In this document: piece after piece, positions 1 to 7,501 of the stretch
Layout: every line of letters begins with the position of its first letter
Numbering within the stretch: the first letter of the stretch is position 1
Origin: MGIIa-K1 sp964577145
GTDB lineage: Archaea > Thermoplasmatota > Poseidoniia > Poseidoniales > Poseidoniaceae
Direction: 5' to 3'
NCBI GenBank assembly: GCA_964577145.1
Contig: CAZNXM010000039.1
Location: 1-14,267 of the forward strand
Length of the DNA: 14,267 nucleotides
Program-made: the position numbers and the translations under genes
The notes under the pieces: model-generated
What the model was told of the DNA's origin: nothing
Database searches by the model: none
The model's input: the letters and a program-made list of their open reading frames with translations, nothing else

Positions 1-2413
1 TCGTGACCTCAAGTACCAACTTGAGCGCCACCACAACCGCAAGCGTGAGTTGAAGATTACTTCCTGCTTGCGACCCGATGTTCTGACAAGTAAGATCATG
101 CATGCTCTTGCTACAGGAAACTGGGTCGGTGGACGTAGCGGTGTAAGCCAACTGCTTGACCGCACCACCTACCTTTCCGCACTATCACACATGCGCCGTG
201 TAACCAGCCCACTGGTTCGCAGCCAACCTCACTTCGAGGCACGTGACCTTCACCCGACACAATGGGGACGACTTTGTCCTAACGAGACCCCTGAGGGTCA
301 GAACTGTGGTCTGGTGAAGAATGCTGCACAGATGATTGATATTTCTGAGAACGTACCAGAGACAGAGATTCGTGCCCGCCTTGACGAGATGGATGTCTTC
401 CAACCAGAAGATTGGACCGACGGAGATAGAATTCACGTTAACGGTGACATCTATGGAGTACACAAGCGTGGAGCAAATCTTGTTCGTCAGTTCAAGAATG
501 CACGTCGCCGTGGAGCGATCCGCTCCGAAGTCTGTATTCGCTATGATAATGCGAATCGAGACATATTCATCAACACTGATAAGGGCCGAATCCTCCGTCC
601 TTTACTAATTCTATATGATGGTGCACCACGCTTGACTCCACAGCACCTTTCCGCAGTTTCTAGCGGCGAGATGACCTTCAAGGATTTAGTCAATGAAGGA
701 GTAGTCGAGTGGGTTGATGCAGAGGAAGAAGAAGACCTCTACATCGCCCCGAAGCCTTTCGTTCTACCAGAGGTTGTACCTGAAGGAAACAAGTACGCAG
801 GTCGGCCAGTAAGCCATTCAACAATCACATGGTTAAATCTCGGTGAACCTGGTGCTACCTCAGCAACTCTCCAAGCACGAGTAACAATGCCAAACGGCGA
901 GAAGGCAGATGCTACATTCGATGTAGACCTCTTGTACACCGCAGAACACACACACTGCGAAATCGACCCGCAATTGGTCCTTGGAGTATGTGCAGCTCTA
1001 ATTCCATACCCTGAGCACAACTCTACCCCAAGAGTTACCGGAGGTACTGCAATGGTCAAGCAATCTCTTGGTCTACCAAGTGCAAACTACCGCTTGCGCC
1101 CAGACACTCGTCTGCACATCTTGCATTACCCACAGCGCTCCATCACCCACACAAAGGCAATGGATACTACCAACTTTGAGAACCGCCCAGGTGGTCAGAA
1201 TTTCATTGTGGCTGTCATGAGTCTTCATGGATACAACATGCAGGACGCAGTCATCATGAACCGCTCAAGTGTTCAGCGTGCTTTGGGTCGTTCGACTTTC
1301 AATCGCACCTACAATGCAGAGCGTCGTAGATTCCCTGGTGGTCAGGTAGAGGAGATCGAACTCCCCGGAACCGGTTTGGAAGAGGTCAAGGGCCTCAAGC
1401 CAGTTGGTGCTTACGACCACCTTGAAGAGGATGGATTACCACACCCTGAGAAGTATCTCGAAGGTGGCGATGTACTGGTTGGAAAGACCAGCCCTCCACG
1501 TTTCCTTGAAGAAACTGGAGCAGGAGCATTCCTACAAGCGCAGGAACGAAGAGAGTCTTCAATGCTCATTCGTCACGGAGAAAAGGGATGGGTCGACAAT
1601 GTATTCGTTACTGAGTCCTTAGATTCTGGACGCCTAGTACGTGTAATGGTTCGTTCCCACAAAGTTCCCGAAGTTGGTGACAAGTTCGCTAGCCGTCACG
1701 GACAGAAGGGAGTCATTGGCCGTATGGTCGATGCAGAAGATATGCCATTCACACGTGATGGTATCGTCCCTGACCTAATTATCAACCCACACGCAATTCC
1801 ATCCAGAATGACCGTTGCACACGTTCTCGAAATGATTGGTGGCAAGGTCGGTGCCCTTGAAGGACGCCGAATCGATGGTACTGCATTCCGTGGAGAGAAG
1901 GAAGGTAGTCTAAGAGATGGTCTTGTCCGCAATGGATATGACCACACTGGCCGTGAATCCATGATTAATGGTGAAACTGGTGAGACTTATCCTGCAGACA
2001 TCTTCGTTGGATGTATCTACTACCAGAAGTTGCACCACATGGTTTCTGGAAAGATTCACGCTCGTAGCCGTGGACGTGTTCAGATTCTCACACGACAACC
2101 AACCGAAGGACGTGCCCGCCAAGGTGGTCTGAGGTTCGGAGAAATGGAGCGTGACTGTTTGATTGCACACGGTGCTTCGATGGTTATCAAAGACCGTCTA
2201 CTCGATGAGTCCGATGGTATCGACCTATTCGTTTGTGCCCAATCTGGTCACGTAGCATGGTATGATCCGAAACGACGCACTTACGTCTCACCAATTCACG
2301 GTGATGGCGCTGAGGTCTACAAGGTACAGACCTCGTACGCATTCAAGTTGCTCCTAGACGAAATGAAGAGTCTCGGAGTGGCAATGCGTCTTGAACTGGA
2401 GGACCGCAGATGA
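1..2413 (+). CDS. rpoB: DNA-directed RNA polymerase subunit B, 5'-truncated by window edge
   Basis: This is the second-largest subunit of archaeal RNA polymerase, which forms the active-site cleft opposite A'. The frame is open to the left edge: codons from base 2 read DLKYQLERHHNRKRELKI, normal internal RpoB sequence, so the TTG at 50 is not a start. About 803 codons are visible, roughly the C-terminal two thirds. Visible-residue landmarks are the SQLLDRTTYLSALSHMRRV block, the fork region around RLCPNETPEG (90-99), the hybrid-binding GYNMQDAVIMNRSS block, GDKFASRHGQKG (559-570), and the clamp segment TRQPTEGRARQGGLRFGEM. Two departures from the family stand out. About 65 residues (250-314) lie between YIA and EHTH, where archaeal proteins usually have about 10. 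The C-terminal zinc ribbon keeps only C745, with S748, S763 and H766 at the other three positions. The stop overlaps the rpoA1 start in ATGA. Confidence 0.97.
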   Translation, partial: RDLKYQLERHHNRKRELKITSCLRPDVLTSKIMHALATGNWVGGRSGVSQLLDRTTYLSALSHMRRVTSPLVRSQPHFEARDLHPTQWGRLCPNETPEGQNCGLVKNAAQMIDISENVPETEIRARLDEMDVFQPEDWTDGDRIHVNGDIYGVHKRGANLVRQFKNARRRGAIRSEVCIRYDNANRDIFINTDKGRILRPLLILYDGAPRLTPQHLSAVSSGEMTFKDLVNEGVVEWVDAEEEEDLYIAPKPFVLPEVVPEGNKYAGRPVSHSTITWLNLGEPGATSATLQARVTMPNGEKADATFDVDLLYTAEHTHCEIDPQLVLGVCAALIPYPEHNSTPRVTGGTAMVKQSLGLPSANYRLRPDTRLHILHYPQRSITHTKAMDTTNFENRPGGQNFIVAVMSLHGYNMQDAVIMNRSSVQRALGRSTFNRTYNAERRRFPGGQVEEIELPGTGLEEVKGLKPVGAYDHLEEDGLPHPEKYLEGGDVLVGKTSPPRFLEETGAGAFLQAQERRESSMLIRHGEKGWVDNVFVTESLDSGRLVRVMVRSHKVPEVGDKFASRHGQKGVIGRMVDAEDMPFTRDGIVPDLIINPHAIPSRMTVAHVLEMIGGKVGALEGRRIDGTAFRGEKEGSLRDGLVRNGYDHTGRESMINGETGETYPADIFVGCIYYQKLHHMVSGKIHARSRGRVQILTRQPTEGRARQGGLRFGEMERDCLIAHGASMVIKDRLLDESDGIDLFVCAQSGHVAWYDPKRRTYVSPIHGDGAEVYKVQTSYAFKLLLDEMKSLGVAMRLELEDRR
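2398..2402 (+). promoter_or_regulatory. Shine-Dalgarno site for rpoA1
   Basis: GGAGG lies inside the last codons of rpoB, 7 bases before the rpoA1 ATG at 2410. With the ATGA stop/start overlap, it supports this start and indicates translational coupling of the B and A' subunits. Confidence 0.75.
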
Positions 2414-5400
2414 GTCGAAACAGCACCACAATGATTCCAAAGAGAATCGCAAGCATTCGCTTTGGCCTAATGGACCCACTCGAAATCCGCAAGATGTCAT
2501 CGGTTGAGGTAAAGACCGCAGACACCTACAAGGATGATGGACACGCGTATAATCAAGGATTGATGGACCCACATATGGGAGTCATTGAGCCAGGACTTCT
2601 TTGTCCTACTGATAATTGCAAGTATGACGAAAGCCCAGGTCACTTTGGACACATCCAACTTGAGCTTCCAGTTATCCATATTGGATTCGTCAACTTGATC
2701 AAGACCATTCTAAAGGCAACCTGTAACCATTGTTCGAAGATTCTATTGCACGATGCACCAGGAACTCACCCCTCTAACCCAGAACTTTCTGAGCAGGATT
2801 ACTATCGTGCTCGTGTTCGTGATTTGATTACCAAGCACGGAGTCGGTTCAACCGAGTTCAGCAAGATTATCAAAGAGGTTGAAAAGACTACTTCTGGAAC
2901 CAAGCGCGCAATTTGTATGCACTGTGGAGAGCAGCAGGGTAAGATTGTCTTAGACAAGCCTACTACCTTCAAGGAGAACATCATTGCACAAGGTGGCTCC
3001 AAGGCTACAGAGCGCAAACTCAACGCTCGTGACATCCGTGAGTGGCTTGCAGGTATTCCTGATGAGCACCTCATCTTCGTTGGTATGGACAAGTCCAACC
3101 GACCAGAGTGGATTATCTTGAGAGTACTACCAGTTCCACCAATCACCGTACGCCCATCGATTACCCTCGATTCAGGCGACCGCTCTGAGGATGACTTGAC
3201 CCACAAGTTGGTCGACGTCTTGAGAATTAACCAACGACTACGTGAGAATCGTGACGCTGGTGCACCTCAGTTGATTGTTGAGGATTTGTGGGAACTTCTA
3301 CAATACCATATCACCACATATTTCGATAACCAGACTAGTGGAATCCCACCAGCACGCCATCGTTCAGGAAGAACTCTGAAGACACTAACTCAGCGTCTCA
3401 AGGGTAAGGAAGGACGTTTCCGTTCCAACCTTTCTGGAAAGCGTGTCAACTTCTGTGCAAGATCCGTTATCTCGCCAGACCCATACCTTGGAATTAACGA
3501 GGTTGGTGTACCAACAAAGATTGCAAAGGAACTCACAGTTCCAATCCGAGTTACTACCAGAAACCGTGAACAGATGCGCCAGATGATTCTACGTGGTCCT
3601 ATGGTCCACCCTGGTGTCAACTATGTCATCCGTTCCGATGGGCGCCGTGTTCGTATCAATGAGCGCAGCCGCTTAATCAATGCCGGTTTCCGTTGCCATA
3701 ACCCAGAATGTATGGAAGAGACAACCACAAGGTTCGATTTGCATCAGGTTCTACCTGCACCAAACTTCCTACCTGGTTTAGTCATCCGTAAATTGGTGAA
3801 CCGCGAAGCAGCAACTGCTGGCGGCGAAGAAGAAATCACCTACGTGATCGATGAGGCTGCAACAATTGCAAACCTCCGTGGAGAGGACCAAGATTCGATG
3901 CCTCTTCCAGCCGATGACCCACGAGCTATCCTACACCACAGGTGGAAGTGGTCACTAGCAAACCCCGATCAAGAATACCCCGAAGAACTCGAGGTCACTT
4001 GCCCACACTGTGGTAGCCCTGACAATGAGTGGGGAGAGCGAACACGTGTTGAGGACCGCCTATCTACTGTAGATATGCAGAACAACCCCAAGCCAGGTCT
4101 ACTGGTAGAGCGTCACCTAATCGATGGCGATGTAGCTATCTTCAACCGCCAGCCTTCACTTCACCGTATGTCGATGATGGTCCACGAAGTTCGAGTAATG
4201 GAAGGACACACCTTCAGATTCAATCTGGCGGTATGTACGCCATATAACGCAGATTTCGACGGTGACGAAATGAACCTTCACGTAATTCAAGGAGAAGAAG
4301 CACGTGCTGAGGCTAAGATTCTCATGCGTGTCCAAGAACACATTCTGACCCCTCGATATGGTGGAGCGGTTATTGGAGGAATTCACGACCACATCTCTGG
4401 AGCATACCTATTGAGCCGCCCTGGAACAATGGTCTCCAAGCGTAACGGCCTAGAAATGCTAGGTAATATCGGTTGGACCGGTGCTCTTCCTGAGGTCATT
4501 ACCAAGGACGGTAAAGAGTGGTTCAGGGGTGAGGATCTGATTAGTGTAATCATCCCAGAAAATATCCATCTGCGCTTCCGCAGCCGTTCTAACGACGATG
4601 TCGTCGTCAAGAATGGACATGTTTCTGGTACGCTAGATAAGCGTGCAATCGGTGCTGAAGATGGAAGACTGCTAGATGCAATTGTCCAAACAAATGGTTC
4701 GACAAAGGGAGCACGTTTCCTAGATGAATTCACCCGTCTTTCTATAGGCGCTTGTACTTCGCTCGGTTTCACAACCGGAATTGATGATGAAGATCTATCA
4801 ACTGAAGTTCTCGCACAGATTGAGGAACACAATGCAACTGCTCGTGCAGAAGTACAGGAAGCATTGGACAAGTTCGGTAAGGATGGACGACATTATGAGG
4901 CCCGTCCTGGACGTACGCCCCAAGAAACACTTGAGGAAGATATCATGGTGATTCTTGACCTTGGAAAGCAGGCTGCTGGTGACGTTGCTAAGGATTACCT
5001 CAACCTCTCAACAGATAATGCTGCGGTTGGAATGGCGATTTCAGGAGCACGTGGTTCGATGGATAACCTGACTATGATGGCAGGTTCAATCGGTCAAGCA
5101 AAGGTTCGTGGTGCACGTCTTGAGCGTGGATACCACCAACGTGTTCTACCCCACTTCAAGCGTGGAGGACTCGGTGCTAAGGAGAAGGGATTCATCTCTT
5201 CCTCTTTCAAGCGTGGTCTTGAACCAACAGAGTTCTTCATGCTCTCTGTTTCTGGACGTGAGTCTTTGGTCGATACCGCGGTTCGTACCAGCAAGTCGGG
5301 ATACATGCAACGCAGACTGATTAACGCAATGGATGACCTCAAGGTCTTCAATGATGAAAACCTGTCTGTAAGAAATACTGCAAACAGAATCATCCAATTC

Positions 5401-5598
5401 TCCTATGGAGAAGATGGAATTGACCCAAGCCGTGGTGTTCACGGAAAGCCGTTCAACATTGATGTTATCGTTGATGCAGCACTTGGAACCGACGGTCCAA
5501 AAAAGACCGCTAACCAAGAGTACAAAGATAGCGATGACAAGATATTTGATCTCGGACACGACGATGGAGTTTCCGAAGAAGCAGGAGGTGAAAACTGA
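2410..5598 (+). CDS. rpoA1: DNA-directed RNA polymerase subunit A' (N-terminal part of largest subunit)
   Basis: This is the catalytic subunit of archaeal RNA polymerase. The metal-binding motif NADFDGDEM is intact (D615, D617, D619). The N-terminus (KRIASIRFGLMDPLEIRKMS) is typical. The second zinc site keeps C105/C108 and C169/C172. The first site reads C65-x4-C70-x4-S75-PGH78, with serine where the family has cysteine. Further on come the GRFRSNLSGKRVNFCARSVISPDP block, RHLIDGDVAIFNRQPSLHRMS, and a bridge helix at about 938-970 with several substitutions. The protein has 1062 residues against about 870-910 usually. Most of the excess is an insertion at about 422-558, before the catalytic domain, carrying C429/C434 and C531/C534. 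Residues after about 1030 form a short acidic tail. The gene overlaps rpoB by 4 bases and rpoA2 by 1 base. Identity is certain; the roles of the additions are unknown. Confidence 0.98.
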   Translation: MSRNSTTMIPKRIASIRFGLMDPLEIRKMSSVEVKTADTYKDDGHAYNQGLMDPHMGVIEPGLLCPTDNCKYDESPGHFGHIQLELPVIHIGFVNLIKTILKATCNHCSKILLHDAPGTHPSNPELSEQDYYRARVRDLITKHGVGSTEFSKIIKEVEKTTSGTKRAICMHCGEQQGKIVLDKPTTFKENIIAQGGSKATERKLNARDIREWLAGIPDEHLIFVGMDKSNRPEWIILRVLPVPPITVRPSITLDSGDRSEDDLTHKLVDVLRINQRLRENRDAGAPQLIVEDLWELLQYHITTYFDNQTSGIPPARHRSGRTLKTLTQRLKGKEGRFRSNLSGKRVNFCARSVISPDPYLGINEVGVPTKIAKELTVPIRVTTRNREQMRQMILRGPMVHPGVNYVIRSDGRRVRINERSRLINAGFRCHNPECMEETTTRFDLHQVLPAPNFLPGLVIRKLVNREAATAGGEEEITYVIDEAATIANLRGEDQDSMPLPADDPRAILHHRWKWSLANPDQEYPEELEVTCPHCGSPDNEWGERTRVEDRLSTVDMQNNPKPGLLVERHLIDGDVAIFNRQPSLHRMSMMVHEVRVMEGHTFRFNLAVCTPYNADFDGDEMNLHVIQGEEARAEAKILMRVQEHILTPRYGGAVIGGIHDHISGAYLLSRPGTMVSKRNGLEMLGNIGWTGALPEVITKDGKEWFRGEDLISVIIPENIHLRFRSRSNDDVVVKNGHVSGTLDKRAIGAEDGRLLDAIVQTNGSTKGARFLDEFTRLSIGACTSLGFTTGIDDEDLSTEVLAQIEEHNATARAEVQEALDKFGKDGRHYEARPGRTPQETLEEDIMVILDLGKQAAGDVAKDYLNLSTDNAAVGMAISGARGSMDNLTMMAGSIGQAKVRGARLERGYHQRVLPHFKRGGLGAKEKGFISSSFKRGLEPTEFFMLSVSGRESLVDTAVRTSKSGYMQRRLINAMDDLKVFNDENLSVRNTANRIIQFSYGEDGIDPSRGVHGKPFNIDVIVDAALGTDGPKKTANQEYKDSDDKIFDLGHDDGVSEEAGGEN
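5584..5590 (+). promoter_or_regulatory. Shine-Dalgarno site for rpoA2
   Basis: GGAGGTG lies within the last codons of rpoA1, 7 bases before the ATG at 5598. That ATG shares a base with the rpoA1 stop (TGATG). The site fixes the rpoA2 start and so shows that the long N-terminal extension of A'' is translated. Confidence 0.8.
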
Positions 5599-7154
5599 TG
5601 GTAGTAAAGAGTGCAACCAAGAAGAAGCTCATGGATATGCTTGTCCCAGAGGAATTCGCTCACAAGTTGGCGGATGACCGTAAGTGGGATGACGTCAAGG
5701 TTCTAACCGCACAGGAGATTGCGAAATTCTGTGAAACAGACTCAGACACAGCATCCAGAATTCATGGAATCATCGTTGGTGCTTCGACTAGTAGTCGAGA
5801 TTCCGGTGGAGACTCCAACTCTGCAACAACATCAGTCCGTCTACGTCGTGGAACACGTCGTCGTCGCACAACAAAAATTGAACAAGAATTAGAGGCATAT
5901 GATTCCGAAGTTAAGTTGAATTCTTACACAGATGAACTTGCTGAAGATGCTGTTTACAAGGCTCTAGCCGAGGCGGCAGAGAGAGCTGGAGAATTCTACA
6001 ACCAGCAGACATTGCACGACCTAACAACTGCAATTCATCTACGCGACAAAGCAAAGTTGACCAAGAAGCAGGCAGACTCGGTTATTTCTGAAGCAACAAA
6101 TGCAACTGAAATAGCTCGTATAGACCCATTCGAAGCAGCAGGAATTTTGACAGCTCAGTCCATTGGAGAACCTGGAACACAGATGACCATGCGTACATTC
6201 CACTATGCGGGTGTTGCGACAGTCAACGTCACACAGGGTCTACCTCGTATCATCGAGATTGTTGATGCACGAAAGGTACCAGACACACCTACAATGACAA
6301 TCTATCTGAATGGCCCTAACTCTGAATCTGCTAAGGATGCCCAGAAATTGGCTGCAGCAATCGAGATTACCACTACTCGAAATATCGCAGATATCGAGAC
6401 CGATGTCGCACAACGACGGTTGGTATTGAAACTGAAAAAGGGTAATCTGAAGCAGAAGGCAATGACTGGAATGCAAGTTAAGGACAAACTTGAGCGTGCT
6501 CTTCGTCTTTATGTGGAAGCAGACAAGGAGAAGAATCCTAATACGCTGACATTAATTCCTGGTATTCAAACTGAAGATGACATGAAGAATCTTGCTGAAA
6601 ACCCACCATCCTATACCGAATTGCTTCAACTCGAAGACAAAATTAAGGATCTGCGCCTAAAGGGAATTCCAAACATCGAGCGAGCAAATGTTCAGCTCGA
6701 TGACAAGACAGGTGAGTATTACCTCTCAACCATTGGAAGTAACCTTCGTCGTATTTCTGATATGAATGGTATTGACCGTTCACGAACTTACACCAACAAT
6801 ATCATTGAGATCTACGATTACCTTGGAATTGAGGCTGCTCGTCAAGCAATCATTAACGAGTTGCAAGCAACTCTAGATGGAGCACGTCTCGAAGTAGATG
6901 TCCGTCACTTGTTGATGGTCTCCGATGTGATGACTAGCGAAGGTGAAGTAAGAGCGATTGGTCGCCACGGTGTATCTGGAACCAAGCACTCAATTCTCGC
7001 ACGTGCGGCATTCGAGGTTACTGTTAACCACCTGCTCAAGGCCGGAATTATTGGCGAGCGTGACAACCTGACCGGTGTTGCTGAGAATATCATCGTAGGT
7101 CAGCCTATCAGCCTGGGAACCGGCAGTGTAGAACTGTACTATATCCCAGAATGA
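5598..7154 (+). CDS. rpoA2: DNA-directed RNA polymerase subunit A'' (C-terminal part of largest subunit)
   Basis: This subunit completes the largest RNA polymerase subunit and carries the trigger loop that closes over incoming NTP. The trigger-loop block (GILTAQSIGEPGTQMTMRT, then FHYAGVATVNVTQGLPRIIEIVDARK) is intact and includes the conserved histidine H202. The jaw and C-terminal blocks are recognisable (RHLLMVSDVMTSEGEVRAIGRHGVSG) and the end GTGSVELYY is typical. The protein has 518 residues against about 380-400 in most archaea. The excess is N-terminal, because the trigger loop starts more than 100 residues later than usual. Residues about 9-62 look like a helix-hairpin-helix domain (inference), 63-80 are Ser/Thr/Gly-rich, and 81-93 are very arginine-rich (RLRRGTRRRRTTK). 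The start is supported by a strong Shine-Dalgarno site and the overlap with rpoA1. Confidence 0.97.
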   Translation: MVVKSATKKKLMDMLVPEEFAHKLADDRKWDDVKVLTAQEIAKFCETDSDTASRIHGIIVGASTSSRDSGGDSNSATTSVRLRRGTRRRRTTKIEQELEAYDSEVKLNSYTDELAEDAVYKALAEAAERAGEFYNQQTLHDLTTAIHLRDKAKLTKKQADSVISEATNATEIARIDPFEAAGILTAQSIGEPGTQMTMRTFHYAGVATVNVTQGLPRIIEIVDARKVPDTPTMTIYLNGPNSESAKDAQKLAAAIEITTTRNIADIETDVAQRRLVLKLKKGNLKQKAMTGMQVKDKLERALRLYVEADKEKNPNTLTLIPGIQTEDDMKNLAENPPSYTELLQLEDKIKDLRLKGIPNIERANVQLDDKTGEYYLSTIGSNLRRISDMNGIDRSRTYTNNIIEIYDYLGIEAARQAIINELQATLDGARLEVDVRHLLMVSDVMTSEGEVRAIGRHGVSGTKHSILARAAFEVTVNHLLKAGIIGERDNLTGVAENIIVGQPISLGTGSVELYYIPE

Positions 7155-7177
7155 ATTCAACCATTGAGAAACCAATT

Positions 7178-7184
7178 AGGAGGA
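7178..7184 (+). promoter_or_regulatory. Shine-Dalgarno site for rpl30e
   Basis: AGGAGGA in the 37-base gap after rpoA2, 7 bases before the ATG at 7192. It supports 7192 rather than the out-of-frame ATG at 7185. I saw nothing else in this gap. Confidence 0.75.
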
Positions 7185-7191
7185 ATGAGAA

Positions 7192-7491
7192 ATGGATCTA
7201 AGCCGACAACTGAAAATTGCAACTGGAACTGGAACTCTGCTGTTTGGGCAGCGCCAGGCAAGCGATGCCTGCGCAAAAGGAGATGCCAAGTGCATCATCT
7301 ACGCTGTAAACTGCCAGCAAGAGTACATCGACGAAATGATGGCAAAGCACCCCGAGGTCACAATGCACCGAACAATGCTTGTGAACCGTGAATTAGGAAC
7401 TGCTTCTGGAAAGCCATTTGCTGTTTCAACCATCACCGTCATTGACGCTGGTGAGTCTGAGTTGTTGACCCTACGTGGCAACCTTGAGTGA
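7192..7491 (+). CDS. rpl30e: Large ribosomal subunit protein L30e (eL30)
   Basis: This 99-residue protein matches archaeal L30e in length and in sequence. The N-terminus has the family pattern (DLSRQLKIATGTGTLLFGQRQA) and the C-terminal third carries the hallmark ELGTASGKPFAVSTITVIDAG. L30e is a small RNA-binding protein of the L7Ae/L30e/S12e/Gadd45 fold in the 50S subunit. In euryarchaea it typically sits directly after rpoA2, as here, which independently supports the call. Its TGA stop lies inside a near-perfect palindrome (7482-7501). The usual next gene, nusA, is absent. Confidence 0.92.
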   Translation: MDLSRQLKIATGTGTLLFGQRQASDACAKGDAKCIIYAVNCQQEYIDEMMAKHPEVTMHRTMLVNRELGTASGKPFAVSTITVIDAGESELLTLRGNLE

Positions 7492-7501
7492 ACACTCAAG
7501 G
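7482..7501 (+). promoter_or_regulatory. Inverted repeat at the rpl30e stop, abutting the next start codon
   Basis: Arms CCTTGAGTG (7482-7490) and CACTCAAGG (7493-7501) are perfect reverse complements separated by AA. As RNA, this would fold as an 8-bp stem with a GAAC loop. It contains the rpl30e stop codon and ends on the base before the ATG at 7502. No U-tract follows, so a classic intrinsic terminator is unlikely. A dyad operator or a translation-controlling hairpin is possible. The symmetry is directly visible; the function is inferred. Confidence 0.5.

Noticed and set aside
50..2413. TTG at 50 as the true start of a separate B' subunit (split rpoB)
   Set aside because: Codons upstream to base 2 are in frame and read as normal internal RpoB sequence, and the TTG has no Shine-Dalgarno site. 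The gene is simply cut by the window edge.
4383..4871. 162-residue open frame on the minus strand inside rpoA1 (and similar ones at 2802-3206 and 5146-5616)
   Set aside because: These are antisense shadows of strongly codon-biased polymerase genes. They are rich in Ser/Arg/Pro with no recognisable motif.
7164..7391. Open frame overlapping rpl30e in another frame
   Set aside because: It overlaps a clear L30e gene with a good Shine-Dalgarno site; the composition is nonsense-like and it has no motif.
7482..7501. Palindrome as an intrinsic terminator
   Set aside because: No T-tract follows and the next gene begins immediately, so a regulatory dyad or hairpin fits better than a terminator.
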